Positions 32,609 to 41,307 are shown, counted from the first letter of the stretch. The stretch: 63,176 bases of DNA from JAVKSM01 sp039583705 (GCA_039583705.1 JAVKSM010000002.1:1-63176), one strand, 5' to 3'. The notes: generated by a model from the letters alone, not told the origin. Made by a program: numbers and translations.

Positions 32609-33619
32609 ATGGTGAACTGGAACGGCGAGGCCGTGGTGGTGACCGGAGCCAGCGGGGGTATCGGGCGGGCCGTGGCACGGGAGTTCGGCCGGCGGGGCGC
32701 GAGCGTGGCGCTGCTGGCCCGTGGCGAGGCCGGGCTCGCCGCGGCCGCCACGGAGATCGAAGACAGCGGCGGCAAGGCCCTCGTGGTGCCCACGGACACC
32801 GCCGACCACGCCGCCGTGGACGCCGCGGGGGAGCGCGCCGAACGGGAGCTGGGCCCGATCCGGGCGTGGGTGAACGTCGCTTTCACGTCGGTGTTCGCCC
32901 GTTTCGCCGACATCGAGCCCGACGAGTACGAGCGCGTCACCCAGGTCAACTACCTCGGCTTCGTCAACGGCACCCGGACGGCACTGCGCCACATGCTGCC
33001 GCGCGACTCCGGAGTGGTGGTGCAGGTCGGCTCCGCGCTGGCCTACCGCGGGATCCCGCTGCAGACCGCCTACTGCGGCTCCAAGCACGCCATCCAGGGC
33101 TTCCACGAGTCGCTGCGCTGTGAGCTGTTGCACGACGGCAGCAACGTCCGGGTGACGATGGTCCAGATGCCGGCGGTGAACACCCCGCAGTTCTCCTGGG
33201 TGCGCAACAAACTGCCGCGCAAGGCGCAGCCGGTGCCGCCGATCTACCAGCCCGAGGTCGCCGCCGGCGCCGTGCTCCACGCCGCCGAGCACCCGGCGCG
33301 GCGGGAATACTGGGTCGGCGCCAGCACCGCCACCACCCTCATCGCCAACGCCGTCGCGCCCGGCATCCTCGACCGCTACCTGGCCAGGACCGGGTTCTCC
33401 TCGCAGCAGACCGACGAGCCCAACCCACCGGACGCCCTGGAAAACCTTTATGCGGCCGCCGATGCCGGCCGGGACTTCGGCGCCCACGGCCGCTTCGACG
33501 AGCGGGCCGTTCCCCGGTCGCTACAACTGTGGGTCTCCCAGCGGCACGGGCTGCTCGGCGTGCTGGCCGGTGGTGCCGCCACCGCGGCGGCTGGCCTGGT
33601 GCTCTGGCGCCGCCGCTGA
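32609..33619 (+). CDS. Short-chain dehydrogenase/reductase with C-terminal membrane anchor
   Basis: 336 residues. The nucleotide motif VVVTGASGGIGRAVA and the catalytic YCGSK (Tyr/Lys) with the upstream Ser of VGSALAYRG define a classical SDR. After the ~230-residue core there is a ~100-residue tail ending in LLGVLAGGAATAAAGLVLWR, a likely membrane anchor. In the position of the usual NNA motif the protein reads VNVAFTS, a deviation. GGGAAGG lies nine bases upstream of the ATG. Substrate unknown. Confidence 0.88.
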   Translation: MVNWNGEAVVVTGASGGIGRAVAREFGRRGASVALLARGEAGLAAAATEIEDSGGKALVVPTDTADHAAVDAAGERAERELGPIRAWVNVAFTSVFARFADIEPDEYERVTQVNYLGFVNGTRTALRHMLPRDSGVVVQVGSALAYRGIPLQTAYCGSKHAIQGFHESLRCELLHDGSNVRVTMVQMPAVNTPQFSWVRNKLPRKAQPVPPIYQPEVAAGAVLHAAEHPARREYWVGASTATTLIANAVAPGILDRYLARTGFSSQQTDEPNPPDALENLYAAADAGRDFGAHGRFDERAVPRSLQLWVSQRHGLLGVLAGGAATAAAGLVLWRRR

Positions 33620-33713
33620 GGGTCTCTAAGAAGATCGTCTCGGGTGACCCGGACCATCCGCCACCGGAGGCGGAGCGCGTGTAGCCAGAGCGGCCGGAGG
33701 GTAGATATCCGAC

Positions 33714-34127
33714 ATGACAGAGGTGAGCAAGGACACGGATCTACACGAGCTGTCCACCGGTGAGCTGGTGAATCGGCTCACCGAGCAGGTCACGCACCTG
33801 GTCCGCGACGAGCTGCGGCTGGCACAAGCCGAGGTGAAGGAGAAGGGCAAGCGGGTCGGGCTGGGCGCCGGGCTCGCGAGCGTCGGCGGGATCCTGTCGG
33901 TCTTCGGCGTGGCCGCGCTGGTGACCGCGGCGATCGCGGCGTGGGCGATAATTGTGCCGGTGTGGGCCGGTGCCCTTATAGTCGCCGGCGTGCTCCTGGT
34001 GGTCGCCGGAATCTTCGCGTTGGCCGGGGTGGGCGAGGTGAAGCGCGCCAAGCCGCCCGCACCGGAACAGGCGATCGAGAGCACCAAACGCGATATCCAG
34101 GCCGTCAAGGAGAGTATGCAACGATGA
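33714..34127 (+). CDS. Actinobacterial Holin-X (phage holin superfamily III) protein
   Basis: 137 residues: a helical N-terminus (LSTGELVNRLTEQVTHLVRD, then ELRLAQAEVKEK) followed by two transmembrane helices (~residues 52-105) and a polar tail. This is the Holin-X family pattern; these are chromosomal membrane proteins rather than working phage holins. It overlaps the next gene as ATGA and forms a three-gene unit with DUF3618 and DUF4235 proteins, an arrangement common in Actinobacteria. Confidence 0.85.
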   Translation: MTEVSKDTDLHELSTGELVNRLTEQVTHLVRDELRLAQAEVKEKGKRVGLGAGLASVGGILSVFGVAALVTAAIAAWAIIVPVWAGALIVAGVLLVVAGIFALAGVGEVKRAKPPAPEQAIESTKRDIQAVKESMQR

Positions 34128-34516
34128 GCCACTCCATCGGGCCGAGCGGGGCGGACCCCGACGACCCGGCCGCGCTCCGCGGCGACATCGAGGGCGTCCG
34201 CGCCGATCTGGCGGAGACCGTCAACGCCCTTGCCTACAAGGCTGACCTCAAGGCCCGGAGCCGGGAGAAGGCGAAGGAGGTCAGGGCCCAGGCCAGCGAA
34301 TGGGCCGAGGAGCTCAGGGCGCAGGCCGCCCCGACCGCCCAGCAGCTCGCCGGGGTCGCCCAGGACAAGGCCCAGCAGGCCCTGCGGGTCGCCAAGGAGA
34401 ACCCCGGGCAGGCCAGGGTGGTCGGGGCCGCGTTCGCCGTGCTGACCCTGCTGGTGTTGCGGGGGCGGCGCAGGCGTCGGCGGGAGGACAGGCGTCGGCG
34501 GGAGGTCAGCTGGTGA
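34124..34516 (+). CDS. DUF3618 protein
   Basis: 130 residues. The N-terminal ALRGDIEGVRADLAETVNAL is the DUF3618 helix. An amphipathic helical middle, one membrane helix near residues 103-115 and a basic tail (RGRRRRRREDRRRR) follow. Coupled on both sides by stop-start overlaps (ATGA before, GTGA after). Role unknown; probably envelope-associated. Confidence 0.85.
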   Translation: MSHSIGPSGADPDDPAALRGDIEGVRADLAETVNALAYKADLKARSREKAKEVRAQASEWAEELRAQAAPTAQQLAGVAQDKAQQALRVAKENPGQARVVGAAFAVLTLLVLRGRRRRRREDRRRREVSW

Positions 34517-34773
34517 AACTGCTCTACAAACCACTGAGCCTGCTGACCAGCGTGCTCGGCGGGGTGCTCGCAGGCGCAGTCTTCAAGCGGGTCTGGAAGG
34601 CGGTGGCCGGCGAGGCGGAGCCCCCCGAGGCGACCTCCCCGGACTACGGCATGCGCCAGATCATGGTCGCGGCCGCGCTGCAGGGCGCGATCTTCGGCGG
34701 CGTCAAGGCAGCGGTGGACCGCGCGGGCGTCAAGGGCTTCCAGAAGCTCACCGGAACCCATCCTCGCGGTTGA
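34513..34773 (+). CDS. DUF4235 membrane protein
   Basis: 86 residues with two membrane helices: LLYKPLSLLTSVLGGVLAGA followed by FKRVW, and IMVAAALQGAIFGGVKAAVD near the C-terminus, the DUF4235 signature. The GTG at 34513 overlaps the DUF3618 stop. Function unknown. It is the last gene of the trio, just before the antiporter operon. Confidence 0.85.
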   Translation: MKLLYKPLSLLTSVLGGVLAGAVFKRVWKAVAGEAEPPEATSPDYGMRQIMVAAALQGAIFGGVKAAVDRAGVKGFQKLTGTHPRG

Positions 34774-34785
34774 GGAGCTCAGGGG

Positions 34786-35274
34786 GTGATGGCGGGTGGG
34801 CGGATCGGCACCGGCGCGGTCGAGGCGGCCGCGTGGTGGCTGGTGCTCGTCGCCGGCTACCTGTTGCTGATCTCGACGGTGACGGTGGTCGAGTTCGCCG
34901 TCGGCGCGTTCATCTCGGCACTGGCCGGGGTTGCTGCGGTGGTGGCCCGCCGTGCCAGCGGTTCCCGCTTCGCGGTGGGCACCACACTGCGGCTGCTCGC
35001 CTACGTGCCCGCCTCGGTGCTCGCCGACACCGTGCTGCTCGTGCGCGTGCTGGTCGCTGAGCTGGGTCGCCGTGGCACGCCGGCGGGACGGATGCGCACC
35101 GTTCCGCTCGCCTCCCCCGGCGAGACGGCCGCGGAGAACACCTGGACGGCGGTCGCCGCCGGCACGATGAGCATGGCGCCGGGGACTTACGCGCTCGACA
35201 CCCACCGCGGCTCGCTGCTCGTCCACGCGCTGCGCGACGAGCCGGACCGGCTGGAGCGGGCGGTACGCCCGTGA
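34786..35274 (+). CDS. Mrp/Mbh-type antiporter subunit E (MbhA-like)
   Basis: 162 residues. Two N-terminal membrane helices precede RLLAYVPASVLADTVLLVRV, then a soluble beta domain with SMAPGTYALDTHRGSLLVHA, the classical MrpE/MnhE C-terminal motif. First gene of a seven-gene operon in the Mbh order. The stop overlaps the next GTG. Confidence 0.9.
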   Translation: MMAGGRIGTGAVEAAAWWLVLVAGYLLLISTVTVVEFAVGAFISALAGVAAVVARRASGSRFAVGTTLRLLAYVPASVLADTVLLVRVLVAELGRRGTPAGRMRTVPLASPGETAAENTWTAVAAGTMSMAPGTYALDTHRGSLLVHALRDEPDRLERAVRP

Positions 35275-35522
35275 CCCCCTGGCTGGCCTTCGCGGCCGCG
35301 CTGCTGCTCGTCGGGCTGGCACCTGCCGTGGTGGCCGCGGGCCGACGCGGCACGATGGACCGGCTCGCCGGGCTGGCGCTGGCCGGCACGGTGGCCCCCC
35401 TGGTGCTGCTGGAGCTCTCCGCCGGCTACCGGCGCACCTCCTATCTCGACACGGCTCTCGTGCTCGCGGCGCTGTCTCTCACCGGGTCCCTGGTGTTCGC
35501 CCGGCTGGTGGCCCGCCGGTGA
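35271..35522 (+). CDS. Mrp/Mbh-type antiporter subunit F (MbhB-like)
   Basis: 83 residues with three transmembrane helices. TMDRLAGLALAGTVAPLVLL and YLDTALVLAALSLTGSLVFA are MrpF-type (the usual DR dyad in MDRLAG, and D in YLDTALV). GTGA overlaps on both sides indicate tight translational coupling. Confidence 0.9.
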   Translation: MTPWLAFAAALLLVGLAPAVVAAGRRGTMDRLAGLALAGTVAPLVLLELSAGYRRTSYLDTALVLAALSLTGSLVFARLVARR

Positions 35523-35821
35523 CCACGATCGCGGAGATCGTCCTGCTGGTCGCGGGGACCATGGCGGTCGCGCTGGCCGGCCTCGGCCTGCTCGTCGCCC
35601 GTACCACGGCACTGCGGCTGCACTTCCTCGCCCCGGCCTCGTCGCTGGGCGTGCCGCTGGTGGTGGCCGCCCTGGCCGTCGACGAGGGGTGGGGGCGCAC
35701 CGCCGGCAAGGTGGTGCTCATCGGCGTGCTCCTGCTGGGCAGCGGGGCCGTCACGGTCTCGGCGCTGGGGCGGGCCACCGCGCAGCGCAGCGGCCTGGTC
35801 GAGACGGACTCCCCGGAGTGA
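35519..35821 (+). CDS. Mrp/Mbh-type antiporter subunit G (MbhC-like)
   Basis: 100 residues with three helices and the MrpG pattern AGLGLLVARTTALRLHFLAP followed by GVPLVVAALAV. The GTG at 35519 overlaps the previous stop. MrpG is a small membrane subunit needed for complex assembly in Mrp antiporters. Confidence 0.9.
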   Translation: MTTIAEIVLLVAGTMAVALAGLGLLVARTTALRLHFLAPASSLGVPLVVAALAVDEGWGRTAGKVVLIGVLLLGSGAVTVSALGRATAQRSGLVETDSPE

Positions 35822-36054
35822 CCGCGCTGCTCGTCGTGGCGCTGCTGCTCGTCGCGCTGGCCGGCACGCTCGTCGTGCTCGCGCCGGGACCCAGCCGCCA
35901 GGCCGTCACGCTCTCGGTGTTCGGGCTGGCGCTGACGGTGCTCTTCGTCGTGCTGCAGGCACCGGACGTGGCGCTGTCCCAACTGGGCGTGGGCACCGTC
36001 GTGGTGCCCCTGATGATCATGCTGACCGTGCAGAAGACCCGGAGGGGCCGGTGA
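35818..36054 (+). CDS. MbhD-like subunit (DUF4040, MrpA C-terminal part)
   Basis: 78 residues, three helices. VLFVVLQAPDVALSQLGVGT is the DUF4040/MbhD motif. In Mrp proper this segment belongs to the end of MrpA; in membrane-bound hydrogenases it is a separate gene, as here. Coupled by GTGA overlaps on both sides. Confidence 0.88.
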   Translation: MTALLVVALLLVALAGTLVVLAPGPSRQAVTLSVFGLALTVLFVVLQAPDVALSQLGVGTVVVPLMIMLTVQKTRRGR

Positions 36055-36800
36055 GCCGCCGGGCGAGGCTCGCGATGTTCGCCGTGGTGGCCGCCGCGCT
36101 CGGCGCCGCACTGGTGCTCGCGCTGCTCGGGCTGCCCCGCTTCGGCTCGGCCTTCCACCCCTATGGTGACCGCGCCGTGGCAGTGGCCGTCGGCCCGCAG
36201 CAGACCGCGAACGTGGTGGGGTCGGTGACCTTCGACCAGCGCGGCGTGGACACCCTCGGTGAGGAGTTCATCCTCTTCGGCTCGGTGATCGGCGCGCTGG
36301 TGCTGCTGCGGCCCGCACCGGAGGAACGCGAGGTCGGCGTCCGGGGCGCTGGCCGGGTGATGAGCAGCACCGGGTTGGCCGGCTACCTGCTGCTTCCCAT
36401 CAGCCTCCTGGTCGGCGGCTACATCGTCGCTCACGGCGCCGTCAGCCCCGGCGGCGGCTTCCAGGGCGGGGTGATCCTGGCGAGCGGGTGGCACCTGCTC
36501 TACGTCGCCGGGCGGTACGCGGCCCTGCGCCGACTGGTGCCCAACAAGCCGCTCGAGCTCGCCGAGGCGGTCGGCGGGGCGGCCTTCGCCGCGATCGGGG
36601 TGGCCGGGATCGGGGTGGCCGGCGTGTTCCTGGTCAACCTCCTGCCCAAGGGCAGCCTGGGCTCGCTGCTCTCCGCCGGCACCGTGCCGGTGCTCAACGG
36701 CGCGGTTGGGGTGGAGGTCACCAGCGGCGTCGTGCTGCTGCTCGCCTCGTTCCTCGACCAGGCGGTGGTGCTGCGAAGCATCGAGGAGGCGGACGAGTGA
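36051..36800 (+). CDS. MbhE-MrpB fusion subunit
   Basis: 249 residues. The first ~90 are MbhE-like (NVVGSVTFDQRGVDTLGEEF, then ILFGSVIGALVLLR), the rest is MrpB/MbhF (YLLLPISLLVGGYIVAHGAV followed by SPGGGFQGGVILA). In Pyrococcus-type Mbh these are two genes, so this is a fusion, or the MrpA tail joined to MrpB. About seven to eight membrane helices. Confidence 0.88.
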   Translation: MSRRARLAMFAVVAAALGAALVLALLGLPRFGSAFHPYGDRAVAVAVGPQQTANVVGSVTFDQRGVDTLGEEFILFGSVIGALVLLRPAPEEREVGVRGAGRVMSSTGLAGYLLLPISLLVGGYIVAHGAVSPGGGFQGGVILASGWHLLYVAGRYAALRRLVPNKPLELAEAVGGAAFAAIGVAGIGVAGVFLVNLLPKGSLGSLLSAGTVPVLNGAVGVEVTSGVVLLLASFLDQAVVLRSIEEADE

Positions 36801-37141
36801 CGCTGCTGCCCTACCTCGTCGCCGGCTGGCTGTTCCTCGCCGGCTGCTACGGCCTGGTCACCAGCCGCAACCTCGTCCACGCCGTGGGATGCCTGACCAT
36901 CGCGCAGTCCTCGACCTATGTGCTGCTGCTGGCGGTCGGCTACCGCTCCGGTGCCACGGCGCCGGTGTTCGGCGACCTTCCGGTCGGCGCGCCGGTCGTT
37001 GACCCGGTCGTGCAGGCGCTCACGCTCACCGACATCGTCGTGTCCGCCACCGTCACTGCCCTGCTGCTCGCGCTGACCCTCCAGATCCACAAGCGCCACG
37101 GCACTGTGGACCCGGACGAGCTGCGCGCGCTGCGGAACTAG
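36797..37141 (+). CDS. Mrp/Mbh-type antiporter subunit C (NuoK-like)
   Basis: 114 residues with three helices, homologous to NuoK. GCYGLVTSRNLVHAVGCLTI is the MrpC N-terminal motif, and DPVVQALTLTDIVVSATVTA is the conserved MrpC/MbhG C-terminal segment. The GTG overlaps the preceding stop. MrpC and MrpD together form the core ion path. Confidence 0.9.
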   Translation: MTLLPYLVAGWLFLAGCYGLVTSRNLVHAVGCLTIAQSSTYVLLLAVGYRSGATAPVFGDLPVGAPVVDPVVQALTLTDIVVSATVTALLLALTLQIHKRHGTVDPDELRALRN

Positions 37142-37150
37142 GGCTCGTCG

Positions 37151-38962
37151 GTGGAGTCGCTCCCGCTGCTGTGCGTGGCGGTGCCGCTGCTGGTCGCCGC
37201 CGGGCTGGCCGCCGTGGGCCGCTGGCTGCCCCGCCCGGTCGTCGACGTCGTGTCGCTGCTGAGCTGCCTGGGCGTGCTCGGACTGGGCGTCACGCTGCTG
37301 GTGGCCACCGGCAGCCGTCGGGTCGTGAGCTGGGTCGCCGGCTACACCCCCCACGGCGGCGCCAGCGTCGGCGTCGTCTTCGTCGTCGACCGGGTCGGCG
37401 CCGGGCTCGCGGTGCTCGTCGCCGCGCTCATGACCGGCGCGCTGCTCTACACCTGGCGCTACTTCAGCGAGGTCGAGAGCAAGTTCCACGTGCTCATGCT
37501 GCTGTTCCTCGCGGGCATGGCCGGCTTCGCGCTGACCGGCGACCTGTTCGACGCGTTCGTCTTCTTCGAGCTCATGGGGGCGGTGGCCTACGCGCTCACC
37601 GGCTACAAGATCGAGGAGGCGCAGCCGCTCCAGGGCGCCCTCAACTTCGCGGTCGTCAACTCCCTCGGCGCCTACTGCACGCTGCTGGGTATCGGGCTGC
37701 TCTACGGCCGCACCGGCGAACTCGGCTTCGCCCAGATCCACCAGGCGCTCGCCGGCCACGGGCCGCCGGACGCCCTGGTCGTCGTCGGCGCGGCGCTCGT
37801 GCTCACCGGCTTCCTCGTCAAAGCGGCAGCGGTGCCGTTCCACTTCTGGCTGGCCGACGCGCACGCGGTGGCCCCCTCCCCGGTGTGCGTGCTGTTCTCC
37901 GGCGTCATGGTCGAGCTCGGGCTCTACGGCGTGGCCCGCACCTGGTCGGCGGCGCTGTCAGCGGCGCTGCCGGCCGAGCGGCTGCGCCCGGCGCTGCTCG
38001 TCGGCGGCGTGGTCACCGCCCTGGTCGCGTCGGTGATGTGCCTGGCACAGACCCATCTCAAACGGCTGCTGGCGTTCTCCACCATGGCCCATATGGGGCT
38101 GTTCCTCGTCGCCCTCGGGGCGCTGGAGCCGGCGTCGGTGGGCGGCCTCCTCGTGTACGTCCTGGGGCATGCCGGGGTCAAGGGCGCGCTGTTCCTCTGC
38201 GCCGGCCTGCTGCTCAACCATCACGGCAGCCTCGACGCCGAGGAGCTCTACGGGCGCGGGCGGGAGATGCCGGTGACCCGGGTGTGTTTCCTCGTCGGTG
38301 CGCTGGCGCTGGCCGGGCTGCCGCCGTCGGGGACCTGGCTGGGCAAGACCCTGTCCGAGGACGGCCTGTCGCACGCGGGCTACGGCTGGGCTCCGGCGCT
38401 GTTCGTCGCGACCTCGGCGCTGACCGGGGCCGCGGTGCTGCGGGTGGGGCTGCAGATCTTCCTCGGCGTCGGTGAGCGTCCCGGCAGCGCCGAGGACACC
38501 CGAGGCCGGCACGAGGACTCCGAGACCGGGGCGCTGCTGTCCCGGCTGCCCGCCACGATGGTCGGCCCGGCCGTCACGCTGCTCGGGGTGGGCGTGGCGC
38601 TGGGGATGGTGCCGGGGCTGGGCAGGGTCGCGGAGCAGGCCGCGCAGACCCTGCTGGACGGCGGCGGGTACGCGGCGGCGACGCTGCACGGCGCCGTCGG
38701 CGTGCACGCACCGGCCTCCGACGTCACGGGCTTCACGGCCTCCGGGGTCGTGCTCGGCCTGGTGTCGGTGGCGTTGGCGCTGGCTGTTGCGGCGGCCCAG
38801 CTGTATTCCCGCCGCCTGCCGGCGCCGGTGCGGGCGGTGGGCGTAGCGCTGCGGCCACCGCTGCGGATACTGCGCGCCACCCACTCCGGCCACCTGGGGG
38901 ACTACGTGGTGTGGCTGCTCCTCGGGGTCACGCTCCTGGCCGGTGCCATCGCCGTGAGCTGA
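37151..38962 (+). CDS. Mrp/Mbh-type antiporter subunit D (MbhH-like)
   Basis: 603 residues, about 14 helices plus a C-terminal extension. Ion-channel residues are complete: FDAFVFFELMGAVAYALTGY (helix-5 Glu), FLVKAAAVPFHFWLADAHAV (helix-7 Lys and DAHA loop), and LKRLLAFSTMAHMGLFLVAL. It is the only large antiporter-like subunit in the operon, since no MrpA N-terminal (NuoL-like) gene is present. GTG start at 37151, nine bases after mrpC. Confidence 0.9.
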   Translation: MESLPLLCVAVPLLVAAGLAAVGRWLPRPVVDVVSLLSCLGVLGLGVTLLVATGSRRVVSWVAGYTPHGGASVGVVFVVDRVGAGLAVLVAALMTGALLYTWRYFSEVESKFHVLMLLFLAGMAGFALTGDLFDAFVFFELMGAVAYALTGYKIEEAQPLQGALNFAVVNSLGAYCTLLGIGLLYGRTGELGFAQIHQALAGHGPPDALVVVGAALVLTGFLVKAAAVPFHFWLADAHAVAPSPVCVLFSGVMVELGLYGVARTWSAALSAALPAERLRPALLVGGVVTALVASVMCLAQTHLKRLLAFSTMAHMGLFLVALGALEPASVGGLLVYVLGHAGVKGALFLCAGLLLNHHGSLDAEELYGRGREMPVTRVCFLVGALALAGLPPSGTWLGKTLSEDGLSHAGYGWAPALFVATSALTGAAVLRVGLQIFLGVGERPGSAEDTRGRHEDSETGALLSRLPATMVGPAVTLLGVGVALGMVPGLGRVAEQAAQTLLDGGGYAAATLHGAVGVHAPASDVTGFTASGVVLGLVSVALALAVAAAQLYSRRLPAPVRAVGVALRPPLRILRATHSGHLGDYVVWLLLGVTLLAGAIAVS

Positions 38963-38993
38963 CGGCCGCGCCGCCGCGCCGCCGCTGCTGGAC

Positions 38994-39983
38994 TCAGGCC
39001 TCGCGGACCACGTCTCGGGGTTCCTTGTCGGTACGCATGCCTCGAAACCGGGGGTGGCGCAGCCGGCCGTCGCCAGTCCACTCGGTGAAGCCGACCTGCG
39101 CGACCAGCTCCGGGTCCACCCAGTGCGCGCCGGGCTCAGCGACCCGCTCGGCGAAGGGGCTGCGCGGCCGCTCCAACCCGTCCATCCGCGACCGCAGCGA
39201 CCGCAACACGCGGTCGTTGTAGCCGGTACCCACCTTGCCGGCATAAAGCAGCCGGCCGCCGTCGTAGTAGCCGACGAGCAGCGCCCCGAAGCCGACCCGG
39301 GAACCGGCGGGGTCGGTGAAGCCGCCGACGACGAACTCCTGGTCCCGCACGCACTTGAGCTTGCGCCAGTCCGGGGAGCGGCGGTGCTGGTATGCCGAGT
39401 CGGCCCGCTTGGCGATCAGGCCCTCCCAGCCGCGCGCGCAGGCCAGCTCCAGGAAGCGCCGGCCGTCGCCGGTGCGGTGCGCGGAGTACCGAACCGGGTC
39501 GCTGAAACCGAACGTCGCTCGCAGCAGCCGCTTGCGGGTGCGCAACGGCAGCCGGGTGAGGTCGACCTCGCCGAGCACCAGCAGGTCGAAAAGGTACAGG
39601 TACACCGCTACCGCGCTGCGCCGGGCCCGCGCCGGGTCGGTGAGGTGGATCCGGGCCTGCAGCGTGGCGAAGCTGGTCTGCGTGCCGTCGAAGGCGACGA
39701 CCTCGCCGTCGGCGACGAACCGGGCCGGCCCGTGCACCGCCAGCGCCTCGACCAGCTCCGGGTAAGCCGCGTCCATGCGCTTGCGGTTGCGCGACCACAG
39801 CGCCGGCTCGCCCCGGTCGCGGCTGCCGATCGCGCGCACCCCGTCGAGTTTGCGCTCGTAGATCCACGCGTCGTCGGAGAAGGGTTCGGCGGTGAGCGTG
39901 GCGAGCATGGGCACGCGATAGCCGATGTCCGGTGCGCGGCGCAGCAAAGCCTGTTCGGCCTGCGTCAGGGCCAGCCGGTCCAC
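38994..39983 (-). CDS. ATP-dependent DNA ligase (LigC/LigD-ligase-domain type)
   Basis: ~329 residues: nucleotidyltransferase motif I YERKLDGVRAI with the adenylated Lys, motif IV-like EGLIAKRADSAY, motif V WRKLKC, then an OB-fold (QEFVVGGFTDPAGSRVGFGA, then LLVGYY). It seals nicks using ATP. Stand-alone ligases of this type are linked to Ku-dependent end joining or alternative base excision repair in Actinobacteria; no ku gene is visible here. I choose the GTG at 39983; a longer start at 40079 would overlap the nickel-permease promoter region. Confidence 0.88.
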   Translation of the reverse strand: MDRLALTQAEQALLRRAPDIGYRVPMLATLTAEPFSDDAWIYERKLDGVRAIGSRDRGEPALWSRNRKRMDAAYPELVEALAVHGPARFVADGEVVAFDGTQTSFATLQARIHLTDPARARRSAVAVYLYLFDLLVLGEVDLTRLPLRTRKRLLRATFGFSDPVRYSAHRTGDGRRFLELACARGWEGLIAKRADSAYQHRRSPDWRKLKCVRDQEFVVGGFTDPAGSRVGFGALLVGYYDGGRLLYAGKVGTGYNDRVLRSLRSRMDGLERPRSPFAERVAEPGAHWVDPELVAQVGFTEWTGDGRLRHPRFRGMRTDKEPRDVVREA

Positions 39984-40045
39984 CTGGCCGACGTTAGTGT
40001 CGCCAGGGTTGGCCGGCCGCGCGGACGACACCGACACTGACTTTC

Positions 40046-40062
40046 CTGCAAGGGACTTGCAA
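40046..40062 (+). promoter_or_regulatory. Nur-like operator
   Basis: CTGCAA-GGGAC-TTGCAA matches the Streptomyces nickel-uptake regulator box (tTGCAA-N5-TTGCAA) at 11 of 12 half-site positions. It lies just before a candidate -10 (TATAGT, 40067-40072) and 74 bases upstream of the nickel permease start, well placed for Ni-dependent repression. Confidence 0.7.
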
Positions 40063-40066
40063 CGAG

Positions 40067-40072
40067 TATAGT
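40067..40072 (+). promoter_or_regulatory. Candidate -10 element of the nickel permease gene
   Basis: TATAGT is a good TANNNT hexamer placed five bases behind the Nur-like box. A start about seven bases on would give a ~58-base leader ending in a GAGGAA ribosome site. Confidence 0.45.
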
Positions 40073-40136
40073 GATGCATCTACTGTCACCCGGGAGCGCC
40101 GTCCGCCCGGGATGGCCGTGACGCAGCGAGGAAGCC

Positions 40137-41276
40137 GTGGCCCCCGGAGCTGTCGCCGTTCCCCTTTCCCGGTTGCGCCGGGTCCGTTCCGCGCTCACTC
40201 CGGGAGAGTGGGCGGGCATCTTCGGCATGACCGGGCTCATCGTGCTGCTCAACGTGATCGGGTGGGGGGTGCTGACGGCGTTCGTGGTGCCGGCCCACTA
40301 CGACCTGGGCACCTCCGGGGTGTTCGGGATCGGGCTGGGCGTCACCGCGTTCACCTTCGGGATGCGTCATGCCTTCGACGCCGACCACATCGCCGCGATC
40401 GACAACACCACCCGCAAGCTCATGGCCGAGGGGAAACGCCCGCTGTCGGTCGGGTTCTGGTTCTCCCTGGGCCACTCGACGATCGTGTTCGGGCTGTGCC
40501 TGCTGCTGGCGCTGGGCATCCGGGCACTCGCCGGGCAGGTGCAGGACGGCTCCTCGACCCTGCACCAGGCCACCGGGTTGATCGGCACCATGGTGTCGGG
40601 GGTGTTCCTCTACCTGCTCGGGGTCATCAACCTGGTGATCCTCATCGGGATCGTCAAGGTGTTCCGCGGGATGCGCCACGGTCGCTTCGACGAGGCCGGG
40701 CTGGAGAACCACCTCAACAACCGGGGGTTCATGAACCGCCTGCTCAAAGGCGCCACCAAGGCGGTGCGCAAGCCCTGGCACATCTACCCGGTCGGGGTGC
40801 TGTTCGGCCTGGGGTTCGACACCGCCACCGAGGTCGGGCTGCTCGTGCTCGCCGCTGGTGCCGCCGCCTTCGCGCTGCCCTGGTACGCGATACTCGTGCT
40901 GCCGGTGCTCTTCGCCGCCGGGATGAGCATGTTCGACACCGCCGACGGCTGCTTCATGAACTTCGCCTACGGCTGGGCCTTCGCCAAGCCCGTCCGCAAG
41001 ATCTACTACAACATCACCGTCACCGCGCTGTCAGTCGCGGTCGCCCTCGTCGTCGGCACCATCGAGCTGACCTCCATCCTGACCGACAAGCTGGGCATCG
41101 ACTCGGGCCCACTGGCCTGGATCGGCAACCTCGACCTCAACGACGTCGGTTTCGGCATCGTCGGTCTGTTCGTCGTCACCTGGATCCTCGCGCTGGCGGT
41201 ATGGCGGTTGGGCCGCATCGAGGACAAGTGGTCGGTCCACCTCAGCCCCACCCCGCCGGCGACCGCTCCGGACTGA
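40137..41276 (+). CDS. NiCoT-family nickel/cobalt permease (HoxN-like)
   Basis: 379 residues, eight transmembrane helices. The family signature RHAFDADHIAAIDN (HX4DH) in helix 2 binds the metal. LGHSTIVFGLCLLLALGIRA, LFGLGFDTATEVGLL and FAAGMSMFDTADGCFMNFAY are the other NiCoT motifs. It imports Ni2+ (or Co2+) with high affinity. The Nur-like box upstream points to nickel. No nickel enzyme is encoded nearby (the Ehr large subunit cannot bind nickel), so the user is elsewhere: urease, Ni-superoxide dismutase or a true hydrogenase. GTG start with GAGGAA upstream. Confidence 0.95.
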   Translation: MAPGAVAVPLSRLRRVRSALTPGEWAGIFGMTGLIVLLNVIGWGVLTAFVVPAHYDLGTSGVFGIGLGVTAFTFGMRHAFDADHIAAIDNTTRKLMAEGKRPLSVGFWFSLGHSTIVFGLCLLLALGIRALAGQVQDGSSTLHQATGLIGTMVSGVFLYLLGVINLVILIGIVKVFRGMRHGRFDEAGLENHLNNRGFMNRLLKGATKAVRKPWHIYPVGVLFGLGFDTATEVGLLVLAAGAAAFALPWYAILVLPVLFAAGMSMFDTADGCFMNFAYGWAFAKPVRKIYYNITVTALSVAVALVVGTIELTSILTDKLGIDSGPLAWIGNLDLNDVGFGIVGLFVVTWILALAVWRLGRIEDKWSVHLSPTPPATAPD

Positions 41277-41307
41277 GCACCGTCCTGCGCGGCCCGCCGC
41301 CAGGGCA

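Noticed and set aside
33714..34127. Prophage lysis cassette
   Set aside because: The Holin-X protein sits with DUF3618 and DUF4235 genes and no endolysin or phage structural gene; this is a chromosomal family.
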